This document shows, piece after piece, positions 35,699-44,505 of a stretch of 64,000 nucleotides of DNA. The notes beneath the pieces are model-generated. The model ran no database searches. It was not told the DNA's origin and worked only from the letters and a program-made list of their open reading frames with translations. A program made the translations under genes and the position numbers. The DNA is taken from NCBI RefSeq assembly GCF_946222835.1, contig NZ_CAMIHD010000003.1, forward strand, positions 1 through 64,000. The letters are read 5' to 3'. This DNA comes from an uncultured Corynebacterium sp. Lineage in GTDB: Bacteria; Actinomycetota; Actinomycetes; Mycobacteriales; Mycobacteriaceae. Position 1 is the first letter of the stretch; every line of letters starts with the position of its first letter.

Positions 35699-37822
35699 TT
35701 ACTTCTCCAGACCGGTGGCCTTATTAATCGTCCACGCATACTCGAAGGCGTTTTGGCGCCACTTTTCATAACGGCCGGACACTCCGCCGTGGCCTGCAGC
35801 CATTTCTGTCTTGAGCAGGAATTCACCGCCGGTAGCTGTCGCCCGCAGCTGGGCAATCCACTTGGCCGGTTCGACGTAGAGCACGCGGGTATCGTTTAGC
35901 GAGGTAATAGCCAGAATGTCTGGGTAGTCCTTGGCCTCGATATTCTCGTACGGCGAGTAGGACTTCATGTAGTCATAGACCTCAGGATCGTGGTACGGGT
36001 CGCCCCATTCCTCCCACTCAGGCACCGTAAGCGGCAGTTCCGGCATGAGGATAGAGGTCAGCGGGTCCACGAACGGAACAACGGCTTGGATGGCGGTAAA
36101 GCGGTCTGGGGCCATATTGGCGATTGCACCCATAAGCATTCCGCCAGCCGAACCTCCCTCGGCCACCATTTGGTCTGCGGTGGTCACGCCGCGGGCGATG
36201 AGGTCATCAGCGACGTCGATGAAGTCGGTAAAGGTGTTCTTCTTTTTGAGCATTTTGCCCTCGTCGTACCAGGTGCGGCCCATCTCGCCGCCGCCGCGCA
36301 CGTGGGCAACAGCAAAAATCATGCCGCGATCCATCAGGGACAGGCGGGTAACGGAGAAGGCCGGATCCACGCTGGCCTCATAGGAACCGTAGCCGTAGAG
36401 CAGGGTCGGATTCGGCTGGGTGCGGTCAAGATCGGCGCGGTGGACAATGGAGACGGGGATGTCGGTGCCGTCGGCAGCCGTGGTCCACAGGCGATAAGCA
36501 ACATAATCATCTGGGTTATAGCCGCCAGGGACCTCCTGCTCCTTAAGCAGGGTGTATTCGCCAGTGTCAACGCGGTAATCGAAAAGCTGCGCGGGCTGGG
36601 TAAAGGATACGTAGCTTACGCGAAGCACCGGCGCGTCCCACTCCGGGTTACCAGATACGGAAACGGTGAAGAGCTCTTCGTTAAAGTTGAGCTCTTCGAA
36701 TTCGCCAAAGCCGTCGTTAATGCGCATGATGGCGGCGCGGCCGATGCCGCCGCGGCGGTAGCCCACCACGATTTGGTCGCGGTAGGTATCCACACCCTCG
36801 ATACGGGTGGTTTCCTTGTGAGGCAGGAGCGCGGGCAGATCCCGAAGAGCGGGCAGCTCGCCGTCGGCCTTGGTATAGCCCACCTCGAAGTTGGGGCCGG
36901 TGGCATTGTGGGTGACTATCCAGTAGTCCTCGCCCTTGACGACGGCGTGATCAACGTCGTAATCCACGCCGGATTCACGCTCCCACAGCAGACGGAATTC
37001 GCCCTCGGGGTTGTCCTCTTCGAGCACCCATACCTCAGAAGTCACCTTGGAGCTTATGCCAAGGAAGAGGTACTTATCAGAGCGGGCGCTGCCGATGCCG
37101 ACGTTGAAGTGCTCGTCTTCTTCCTTAAACACCTGCACGTCCTCGGATTGCGCGGTGCCTACCTTGTGGCGCCAGATGGCATCGGGGCGCCATGCATCGT
37201 CGACGGTGGTGTAGAAGATATAGCCGTCTCCGGCCCAGGTAGCGCCGTAGAAGATGCCCTCTAGGTGGTCGTCGAGAAGCGCGCCGGTCTCCAGGTCCTT
37301 GATGTAGAGCTCAAAGCGCTCGTCGCCGGCGAAGTCCACGGAATAGGCCAGGTAGCGTCCGGAATCAGAGATGGAGGCGGCACCGAGCGCGAAGAAATCC
37401 TTGCCTTCCGCCAGCGCGTTGGCGTCGAGGATAATCTCCTCGCCCTCCGGGGTGCCTTCCTCTGGGATAATCGGGGCGGTCCAGGGGTCGGCCCCCTCCT
37501 CTACTGGAAGGCGGCAGGAGTAACCGTAGCTCTTGCCCTCCTCAGTGCGGCCGTAATACCAGTAATCGCCGCGGCGGGAAGGCACGGACATATCGGTTTG
37601 CTTGATGCGGGACTTAATCTCCTGGAAGATATTCTCCGTCATCTCATCCAAGTGCGCGGTCTTCGCCTTGGTGTATTCATTTTCGGCGTTGAGGTAATCC
37701 AGGGTTTCCTGGGATTCCTTATCGCGCAGCCACTCGTAGTTATCCACGAACTCGCGTCCGTGGAAGGAACGGGTCACGGGGTGGACGGCGGCCACGGGGG
37801 CGGAAAGATTCTCGTTGCTCAT
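35699..37822 (-). CDS. ptrB: oligopeptidase B-type serine peptidase (S9A)
   Basis: A 707-aa prolyl-oligopeptidase family enzyme: N-terminal beta-propeller (to about residue 420) and C-terminal alpha/beta hydrolase with the nucleophile in EGGSAGGMLMGA and the catalytic His in AGHGGVSGR. Oligopeptidase B cuts after Arg/Lys in short peptides. Cytosolic, no signal peptide. TACAGT (complement of 37831-37836) lies 8 bases before ATG 37822. Confidence 0.93.
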   Translation of the reverse strand: MSNENLSAPVAAVHPVTRSFHGREFVDNYEWLRDKESQETLDYLNAENEYTKAKTAHLDEMTENIFQEIKSRIKQTDMSVPSRRGDYWYYGRTEEGKSYGYSCRLPVEEGADPWTAPIIPEEGTPEGEEIILDANALAEGKDFFALGAASISDSGRYLAYSVDFAGDERFELYIKDLETGALLDDHLEGIFYGATWAGDGYIFYTTVDDAWRPDAIWRHKVGTAQSEDVQVFKEEDEHFNVGIGSARSDKYLFLGISSKVTSEVWVLEEDNPEGEFRLLWERESGVDYDVDHAVVKGEDYWIVTHNATGPNFEVGYTKADGELPALRDLPALLPHKETTRIEGVDTYRDQIVVGYRRGGIGRAAIMRINDGFGEFEELNFNEELFTVSVSGNPEWDAPVLRVSYVSFTQPAQLFDYRVDTGEYTLLKEQEVPGGYNPDDYVAYRLWTTAADGTDIPVSIVHRADLDRTQPNPTLLYGYGSYEASVDPAFSVTRLSLMDRGMIFAVAHVRGGGEMGRTWYDEGKMLKKKNTFTDFIDVADDLIARGVTTADQMVAEGGSAGGMLMGAIANMAPDRFTAIQAVVPFVDPLTSILMPELPLTVPEWEEWGDPYHDPEVYDYMKSYSPYENIEAKDYPDILAITSLNDTRVLYVEPAKWIAQLRATATGGEFLLKTEMAAGHGGVSGRYEKWRQNAFEYAWTINKATGLEK

Positions 37823-37876
37823 GCCGCCCCACTGTACGCGTGGCGTCGCGCGGGGCGGAAGCCCGTAGAGCGAAAG

Positions 37877-38770
37877 CTAGGTCTCGGGCGAGAGGAAGTC
37901 CGCGAAGCGCTCACCGGAAAGCCGCTCGTAGGCCTCGATGTAGCGCAGGCGGGTGGCGGAAACGACGTCTTCAGGAAGCTCGGGTGGGGTGCCGTCTGCG
38001 GCTTGGTCCCATCCGGAGGCGTCGGAAGTAAGCCAGTTGCGCACGTACTGCTTGTCGAAGGACGGCTGAACCTCGCCTTCTACATAAGAATCTGCAGGCC
38101 AGTAGCGGGAGGAATCCGGGGTGAGGACTTCATCGGCCAGCACGAGCGTGCCATCTTGATCGAGGCCGAACTCGAACTTGGTATCGGCGAGGATGATTCC
38201 TTTGTCCTCCGCGAGCGCGGCGGCCGTGGAATAGATGCGCAAGGTAGCTGCGCGCAGCTCTTCGGCGCGCTCGGCGCCTAGCTTGTCCACCACGTAGTCG
38301 AAGGACACGTTCTCATCGTGCTCGCCCTGCTCGGCCTTGGTGGCCGGGGTGAAGATGGGCTCGGGCAGGCGGGAAGCCTCAACCAGCCCTTCCGGTAGCT
38401 CGATGCCACACACGGTGCCGTTGGCCTTGTACTCTTTCAAGCCAGAACCGGTAAGAAAGCCGCGGGCCACGCACTCGAAGGGCAGCATGTCCAGCTTTTG
38501 TACAACCATCGCACGGCCGAGGCACTCGGCTGGGATGCGCTCATCATCGAGCGGGCCGGCCAGGTGGTTGGGAAAATCGATGGAATCGAAGAAGAACTTC
38601 GAGGTCGCGGTCAGCACGCGACCTTTGTCCGGGATGGCCGGCTCTAGAGCGTGGTCGTAGGCGGAGATGCGGTCCGAGACCACCATCAGCAGGGTGTTCT
38701 CGTCTACATCGTAGATATCGCGAACCTTGCCAGAGGCAAGATGGGTATAAGTAGAAAGCTCAGGACGCAT
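37877..38770 (-). CDS. purC: SAICAR synthetase
   Basis: ATP-dependent condensation of CAIR with aspartate. The 297-aa protein has LASGKVRDIYDV (ATP loop), SDRISAYD, and ILADTKFEFG with the metal-binding acids. ATG 38770 is preferred over ATG 38779 because the latter lies inside a TAGAAT -10 hexamer (complement of 38778-38783) that is 7 bases before 38770. Confidence 0.97.
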   Translation of the reverse strand: MRPELSTYTHLASGKVRDIYDVDENTLLMVVSDRISAYDHALEPAIPDKGRVLTATSKFFFDSIDFPNHLAGPLDDERIPAECLGRAMVVQKLDMLPFECVARGFLTGSGLKEYKANGTVCGIELPEGLVEASRLPEPIFTPATKAEQGEHDENVSFDYVVDKLGAERAEELRAATLRIYSTAAALAEDKGIILADTKFEFGLDQDGTLVLADEVLTPDSSRYWPADSYVEGEVQPSFDKQYVRNWLTSDASGWDQAADGTPPELPEDVVSATRLRYIEAYERLSGERFADFLSPET

Positions 38771-38807
38771 GTCTTTCATTCTAGCGCCCAGGGGGTGGCG
38801 AGCACGT

Positions 38808-38861
38808 TTCGATCAAATAGTCCCCGGAATCCGCGCGGGATCCGGGGACTATTTGATCGAA
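38808..38861. repeat. 21-bp perfect inverted repeat between purB and purC
   Basis: Arms 38808-38828 and 38841-38861 pair perfectly over 21 bp, and 3 more pairs follow after one mismatch, leaving a GCGC loop. There is no T-run on either side, so it is not a standard terminator, although it lies between two same-strand genes. Confidence 0.85.
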
Positions 38862-38887
38862 TTGCGACGGGAGCCGAAAAATGCGAG

Positions 38888-40318
38888 CTAGAGGATCTCG
38901 CCCGGGGTATAAGCCGCGGCCTTGGGGTGCTCGCCTACCAAGGCATTAATGCGGTTAAGCACCTGGCTGACCTGGGACTCGGCGGCGCCGATGAAGGCGT
39001 GCTTATCAACCAGGGCGGCTTCGAGGTCGGACTCGTTCATGGGCAGGCGGTCATCTGCGGCAAGGCGCTGGACCAAATCCTGCTCGCCGCCGTTTTCACG
39101 CATATTGAGCGCGACAGCCACGGCGTTTTCCTTGATGACCTCGTGGGCGGTCTCGCGGCCCACACCAGCGCGCACGGCCGCCATCAGGATGCGGGTGGTG
39201 GCAAGGAAGGGCAGGTAGCGCTCCAATTCGCGGTCGATCATGGCGGGGAAGGCACCGAACTCGTCGAGGACGGTGAGGAAGGTTTCGAATTGGCCGTCGA
39301 GGGCAAAGAAGGCGTCGGGAAGCGCGACGCGGCGCACAACGGAGCAGAAGACATCGCCTTCATTCCACTGCTGGCCGGCCAGGTCTGCGGCCATGGTGAG
39401 GTAGCCGCGGAGGATGACCTGCAGGCCGCCGACGCGCTCGCAGGAGCGGGCGTTCATCTTGTGCGGCATGGCAGAAGAGCCGACCTGGCCTTCCTTGAAG
39501 CCTTCGGTGACGGTCTCATTGCCGGCCATCAGGCGGATGGTGGTGGCCAACGAGGACGGGGCGGCGCCGAGCTCCACCAGGGCAGAGATGGCGTCGAAGT
39601 CGAGGGAGCGTGGGTAGACCTGACCCACGGAGTTGAAGATGCGGTGGAAGCCCAGGTAATCCGCAATGGCGGTCTCTAGGGAGGCGAGCTTATCTTCGGA
39701 GCCACCCATGAGATCGAGCATGTCCTGGGAGGTGCCCATCGGGCCCTTGATACCGCGCAGCGGGTAGCGTGCCAAGAGTTCTTCGACGCGCTCGATGGCC
39801 AGCAGCAGCTCATCGCCGGCCGTAGCGAAGCGCTTGCCCAGCGTGGTGGCCTGCGCGGCCACGTTGTGGGAGCGGCCCGCCATGACCAAGGACTGGTACT
39901 CGGCGGCGTGACGTCCGATGCGGGAGACCACGGCAATGGCCTTATCGCGGATGATCTCCAGCGAGGTGTGGATCTGCAGCTGCTCCACGTTCTCGGTGAG
40001 ATCGCGGCTGGTCATGCCCTTGTGAATATGCTCGTAGCCGGCCAGCGCATTGAACTCCTCAATGCGGGCCTTTACATCGTGGCGGGTGATGCGCTCGCGC
40101 TCCGCGATGGACTCGAGGTTCACGTCTTCTACCACGGCCTCATAGGCATCAATGGCCTTGGAGGGGATATCTACGCCCAGAGCCTTTTGGGCGCGCATAA
40201 CCGCAATCCAGAGCTTGCGCTCCAGGATGATTTTATGCTCCGGGCTCCAGATATTGGACAGCTCTGCGGAGGCATAGCGGGAGGACAGGACGTTGGAAAT
40301 CTTCTTCTTTTCAGCCAC
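38888..40318 (-). CDS. purB: adenylosuccinate lyase
   Basis: Two steps of purine synthesis: SAICAR to AICAR and adenylosuccinate to AMP. The 476-aa fumarase-superfamily protein has the signature GSSAMPHKMN, plus GMTSRDLTENVE and AGRSHNVAAQ with catalytic His residues. GTG 40318 is chosen because AATAAT (complement of 40325-40330) lies 6 bases upstream. Confidence 0.97.
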   Translation of the reverse strand: MAEKKKISNVLSSRYASAELSNIWSPEHKIILERKLWIAVMRAQKALGVDIPSKAIDAYEAVVEDVNLESIAERERITRHDVKARIEEFNALAGYEHIHKGMTSRDLTENVEQLQIHTSLEIIRDKAIAVVSRIGRHAAEYQSLVMAGRSHNVAAQATTLGKRFATAGDELLLAIERVEELLARYPLRGIKGPMGTSQDMLDLMGGSEDKLASLETAIADYLGFHRIFNSVGQVYPRSLDFDAISALVELGAAPSSLATTIRLMAGNETVTEGFKEGQVGSSAMPHKMNARSCERVGGLQVILRGYLTMAADLAGQQWNEGDVFCSVVRRVALPDAFFALDGQFETFLTVLDEFGAFPAMIDRELERYLPFLATTRILMAAVRAGVGRETAHEVIKENAVAVALNMRENGGEQDLVQRLAADDRLPMNESDLEAALVDKHAFIGAAESQVSQVLNRINALVGEHPKAAAYTPGEIL

Positions 40319-40359
40319 GTGGCTATTATTCCATGCCTGCCCCACCGCGGGGCGAAGGG

Positions 40360-41634
40360 TTAGAGAGAAATCTCACCGTCTTCTGCTCGCTTGCCGATGT
40401 CCCGGCGCACAAAACCACCCGCAAACTCGATGCCGTCGACGGTGGCGTAGGCGTCTGCGCGGGCTTCGGCAAGCGTGGCGCCTTTGCCCAATACGCTGAG
40501 TACACGGCCGCCCGCGGTGCGGTAAGCCCCATCGGTGTGAACAGTGCCGGCGTGCAGGACGCGTTGCGGATCGTCCAGGGCTGCGCCGGAGATGGCATCA
40601 CCCTTGCGCGGGGAGGCCGGGTAACCTTCAGCCGCCATAACAATGATGACGGCGAAGCCATCTTCCCACTCCAGCGGCGGCAACTCCGCCAGAGTGCCAG
40701 TGGCCGTAGCGGGGAGGGCCTCAGCCAGTGGGGACTTGAGCAGGGAGAGCACGGCCTGGGTCTCAGGATCACCGAAGCGGCAGTTGAACTCGACTACGGC
40801 CGGCCCCTCTTCGCCCCACGCCAAGCCGGCATAAAGCAGGCCGGAATATGGGGTGCCGCGGCGCACCATCTCCTTGGCCACAGGGGTGCAGACCTCGTCC
40901 ACGATGCGCTGCACGCCGTCCTCCGGCAGCCACGGCAACGGCGTATAAGCTCCCATGCCGCCGGTATTGGGACCTTCGTCGTTGTCGTAGGCGCGCTTGT
41001 GGTCCTGCGCCGGCAGCAGTGGGACGACGGTCTCGCCGTCGACCAAGCAGAAAAGTGATACCTCGGGGCCGTCGAGGAAGGATTCCAGCAATACCGGGTT
41101 GCCGGCCGCGAGGACGGCATCGACGTGGGCGCGAGCGGCGGCGCGGTCCGGGGTGACCACCACGCCCTTGCCGCCGGCGAGGCCATCGTCTTTGACCACG
41201 AACTGCGGGCCGAAACGGTCGAGCGCAGCTTCAATCTCGTCCTCGACCGCCCCTGGGCGCAACTGTTCCGCACGGGCGGTCTTCACACCCGCGGCCTCCA
41301 TGACGTCCTTGGCAAAGGCCTTGGATCCCTCGATCTGGGCTGCTTCCTTGCCGGGGCCGAAGACTGCAATATCGGCCGCGCGCAGGGCATCAGCCACGCC
41401 AGCGACGAGGGGTACCTCAGGGCCGACGACAACGAGGTCGGCGGCGATTTTCTGGGCCAGTTCCACCATGCGGTCGGCGTCATCTACCTGGGAATATTCC
41501 GGGTGGATGGTAGCTAGAGCGGACATGGCCGCGCTGCCTGGCGCGGCGTGGATTTCGGTGCTCTTCGGGTCGGCGGACAGGCCCTTGACAAGGGCGTGTT
41601 CACGGCCGCCCGAACCAATTACGAGAATGCGCAT
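40360..41634 (-). CDS. purD: phosphoribosylamine-glycine ligase (GAR synthetase)
   Basis: ATP-grasp enzyme forming GAR from phosphoribosylamine and glycine. The 424-aa protein starts MRILVIGSGGREHALV, and KDDGLAGGKGVVV and FNCRFGDPETQ mark the ATP-grasp fold. The frame extends 11 codons further, but ATG 41634 has TATGAT (complement of 41642-41647) 7 bases before it. Divergent from the HIT gene by 35 bases. Confidence 0.97.
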   Translation of the reverse strand: MRILVIGSGGREHALVKGLSADPKSTEIHAAPGSAAMSALATIHPEYSQVDDADRMVELAQKIAADLVVVGPEVPLVAGVADALRAADIAVFGPGKEAAQIEGSKAFAKDVMEAAGVKTARAEQLRPGAVEDEIEAALDRFGPQFVVKDDGLAGGKGVVVTPDRAAARAHVDAVLAAGNPVLLESFLDGPEVSLFCLVDGETVVPLLPAQDHKRAYDNDEGPNTGGMGAYTPLPWLPEDGVQRIVDEVCTPVAKEMVRRGTPYSGLLYAGLAWGEEGPAVVEFNCRFGDPETQAVLSLLKSPLAEALPATATGTLAELPPLEWEDGFAVIIVMAAEGYPASPRKGDAISGAALDDPQRVLHAGTVHTDGAYRTAGGRVLSVLGKGATLAEARADAYATVDGIEFAGGFVRRDIGKRAEDGEISL

Positions 41635-41669
41635 GCCCACCATCATAACCAGCGGGTAGCCTGGCACAC

Positions 41670-42098
41670 ATGGCTTCTGTATTTAGCAAGATCATTAATG
41701 GTGAACTACCCGCTCGCTTTGTCTACCGCGATGAGACCTGCGTGGCTTTCCTCTCCATCGAGCCGCTGCGCTACGGCCACACCCTGGTCGTGCCCATCGA
41801 GGAAGTAGATAAGTGGACCGACCTGGATCCGCAGACCTGGGCCCACCTCAACGAGGTCGCCCTGGAAATCGGCGGTGCCATCAAGACCGCGTTTGATACC
41901 CCGCGCACCGGCTACATCATCGCCGGATTCGATGTCCCGCACACCCACATCCACCTCTTCCCTACCGAGAAGATGGAAGAGTATGACTTTGCCAAGGCCT
42001 TCAACGCCGATGCTACCGACGATGCCGCGATGGATGAGGCTGCTGCCCGCATCCGCCAGCACCTTGGCTGCAACGAGGAAGGCTTCAGGGAGGACTAG
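41670..42098 (+). CDS. HIT-family nucleotide-binding hydrolase
   Basis: A 142-aa histidine-triad protein with HTHIH (His91, 93, 95) in VPHTHIHLFP. These enzymes hydrolyse adenosine phosphoramidates or related nucleotides. ATG 41670 is preceded by TAGCCT (41657-41662) at 7 bases: leaderless. The two stop codons with phoS share the palindrome CTAG. Confidence 0.93.
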   Translation: MASVFSKIINGELPARFVYRDETCVAFLSIEPLRYGHTLVVPIEEVDKWTDLDPQTWAHLNEVALEIGGAIKTAFDTPRTGYIIAGFDVPHTHIHLFPTEKMEEYDFAKAFNADATDDAAMDEAAARIRQHLGCNEEGFRED

Positions 42099-43600
42099 GA
42101 CTCTGAGGGGGCGTCGGCAAGCGCGGGCAGGCGCACCGTAAAGGTGGTGCCGCGGCCAAGTTCGGAGTCGACGCTAATGCTGCCATCGTGCTGCTCCACC
42201 AAGGAGTGAACGATGGCCAAGCCCAGACCGGAGCCGCCGGTATCGCGGGTGCGCGAAGTATCCGCGCGATAAAAACGCTCGAAGATATGCGCCGCGTCTT
42301 CCTGGGACATGCCCTTACCGTCATCGCTGACATCAACCAACACGTCATCGGCCTCGCGGCGCAGGCGCAGCGTCACCGTGGCATCCTCGCCACCGTGGCG
42401 GATGCCATTGGTCACTAGGTTGAGCAGCACCTGGTGGAGGCGGCTGGCATCGCCGTTTACCACAGGAATAGATTTGGCGTCATTGGCTACCTTAATCTCG
42501 CGGCCAGGGAAGGCCGCCCGGGCGGAAGAGCCCACAGACAGGGCCAGCTCCAGCAAATCCACCGGATGAAGGTCGAGGCGTGTGCCCTCGGCGCGGGTAA
42601 GGGCTAGCAAGTCCTCCACCAGCAGGGACATGCGCTTGGATTCATCATCGATCTTAGAAAAGACCAGGTCCACGTCCTTGGTAGCACCGGAGCGATAAAG
42701 CTCGGTATAGCCGCGCAGGCTAGTAAGCGGCGTGCGCAGCTCATGCGAGGCATCGCCGACAAAGCGACGCATCTGTTCCTCTTTGTCCTGCGCGCGCACG
42801 ACGGAGCGCTGCAGCTGCCCCAGCATGATATTGAGCGCAGCAGCCAACTGGCCCACCTCGGTGTGCAGCGGCCACTTGGGCACACGCTTGTCTAGGTCGC
42901 CTGCCGCGATTTCCGACGCCGTCTTTTCCACCACCCGCAGCGGCCGCAACGCCCTACGGATAAACCAGAAACCCACGGCCGCAATGGCGGCCAGAGCGAT
43001 GGCGGCGATGGTTACCTGCACCATAGCCAGGCCATGCAGAATTTCCTTTTCATGGGTCATATCCTTGGCGATGACCGTGATGACGCCATTAGAATCCGCA
43101 AAAGCCAGCGCACGCCACTTAGTATTGTTCTCGATGGAACCAACGGTGGTGGGATAACCGCCGAGCGGAATATTCTCCGCGTTCGGGGTAGTCGAAGACG
43201 GCCCCGAATAGCGGATGGTGCCATTGGGAAGGTAGTTCAGCACTACGTATTCAGTAGGCGGCCGCTTGGTGTGATCACCGATAAAGAAGTCATTGCTGAT
43301 ATCGCGCGCCCACGTGGTCGAGGCGCTGCGCAGCTCATCATCAACATTGTTGATGAGCACATTGCGCATAATGGAGTTCACCGCGAAGGATGAACCTGTA
43401 ATGCCGAGTCCGGAGACCACGACGAGGAGGATGACCAACCACGTTCGCAGCGGCATTGCTTGCGGAATCTGGGAAAAAATCCGCCGCTTGGAGGACGTGT
43501 GCTCCCCTTCGTCTTGGCCCAGGCCCTCATGCCACATGGACTGCGGGCGCGCCGCCGCCGGCGCAGGTGCCTGGTCCTGGGTCTCCTGTGAATCTTCCAT
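42095..43600 (-). CDS. phoS: sensor histidine kinase PhoS (phosphate starvation)
   Basis: A 501-aa membrane kinase. A Pro/Ala-rich cytoplasmic N-terminus of about 45 residues, TM1 (about 52-74), an extracellular sensor (about 80-187), TM2 (about 190-214), HAMP (to about 270), an H-box with His286 (DASHELRTPL), and N, G1 and G2 boxes (NLVTNGIRHG, DDGKGM, GGSGLGLAIV). It is assigned to PhoS by its neighbour PhoR and its place near purD as in C. glutamicum. The start lies 12 bases after phoR, so they form an operon. Confidence 0.92.
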   Translation of the reverse strand: MEDSQETQDQAPAPAAARPQSMWHEGLGQDEGEHTSSKRRIFSQIPQAMPLRTWLVILLVVVSGLGITGSSFAVNSIMRNVLINNVDDELRSASTTWARDISNDFFIGDHTKRPPTEYVVLNYLPNGTIRYSGPSSTTPNAENIPLGGYPTTVGSIENNTKWRALAFADSNGVITVIAKDMTHEKEILHGLAMVQVTIAAIALAAIAAVGFWFIRRALRPLRVVEKTASEIAAGDLDKRVPKWPLHTEVGQLAAALNIMLGQLQRSVVRAQDKEEQMRRFVGDASHELRTPLTSLRGYTELYRSGATKDVDLVFSKIDDESKRMSLLVEDLLALTRAEGTRLDLHPVDLLELALSVGSSARAAFPGREIKVANDAKSIPVVNGDASRLHQVLLNLVTNGIRHGGEDATVTLRLRREADDVLVDVSDDGKGMSQEDAAHIFERFYRADTSRTRDTGGSGLGLAIVHSLVEQHDGSISVDSELGRGTTFTVRLPALADAPSES

Positions 43601-43612
43601 TACTTAAGCACT

Positions 43613-44317
43613 TTAGGAGCGCGGGGTGCGCAGTACATAACCCACGCCGCGCACGGTGTGAATCAACTGGGTATCGCCCGTATCAATCTTGCGGCGCAGG
43701 TAGGAGATATAGGACTCGACCACGTTGCCATCGCCGCCGAAATCGTAGTGCCACACGTTATCCAAAATTTTGGACTTGGACAGCACCACTTCCTTGTTCT
43801 GCATGAGGTAGCGCAGCAGGTTGAACTCGGTGGGGGAAAGCTCGATGAGCTCGCCGGCTTTAGTGACCTCATGGGTGTCATCATTGAGCGTCAAATCCGC
43901 GTAGCTCATGGTGGCATCATTGGTGGAATCTTCCGCCGCACCGCCGCGGCGCATGATGACGCGCAGGCGGGTAATAACCTCTTCCAGGCTAAATGGCTTG
44001 GTCACGTAGTCATCCGCACCGATGGTCAGGCCGTGGATACGCTGGTCCACGCCGTCTTTTGCCGTCAGATACAGCACTGGACCATCCAGGCCCTCCTGAC
44101 GCAGCTTTCCTAGCAGCTCGAAGCCGTCCATGCCCGGCATCATGACGTCCAGGATGTAGGCATCTGGGTTTACTTCGCGGGCAATGCGCAGCGCCTCGTT
44201 GCCGGAATTGGCGCTGTAAACCTCGAAATTCTGGAACTTCAGCGATACGGTAAGCAGCTCCACGATATTAGGTTCGTCATCGACGACAAGAACCTTGGCG
44301 AGTTTAGTGTCTTCCAT
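43613..44317 (-). CDS. phoR: response regulator PhoR (phosphate starvation)
   Basis: A 234-aa OmpR/PhoB-type regulator: receiver with phospho-acceptor Asp57 (ILDVMMPG), Lys in LTAKDG, and a C-terminal winged helix (YLRRKIDTGDTQLIHTVRGVGYVL). In C. glutamicum PhoR activates pst, nuclease and other phosphate genes. GAGGAGAAC lies before ATG 44317. A likely -10 TAGGCT is at 44384-44389 (complement), and CCTGTGAAC at about 44410-44418 resembles the motif upstream of pstS, suggesting autoregulation. Confidence 0.93.
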   Translation of the reverse strand: MEDTKLAKVLVVDDEPNIVELLTVSLKFQNFEVYSANSGNEALRIAREVNPDAYILDVMMPGMDGFELLGKLRQEGLDGPVLYLTAKDGVDQRIHGLTIGADDYVTKPFSLEEVITRLRVIMRRGGAAEDSTNDATMSYADLTLNDDTHEVTKAGELIELSPTEFNLLRYLMQNKEVVLSKSKILDNVWHYDFGGDGNVVESYISYLRRKIDTGDTQLIHTVRGVGYVLRTPRS

Positions 44318-44446
44318 GTTCTCCTCAGACTCCCTTAAAGGTTGTGATTTTCTAACACGTCATCATGGCACGCTTGCTTTCCAGCCTACTGAAGAGTTTC
44401 TGTCTGATTCCTGTGAACGTGGATTAGTGCCCTAGTCGCCACATAA

Positions 44447-44486
44447 GAAAACCACGCCCCTCCCCTGTTAAGAGGAAGGGCGTGGT
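44447..44486 (-). terminator. pqo terminator
   Basis: A stem of about 12 bp with one mismatch (44451-44463 with 44474-44486), followed on the minus strand by TTTTCTT. Confidence 0.85.
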
Positions 44487-44505
44487 AGCTAGCGCGGCGC
44501 GCTTT

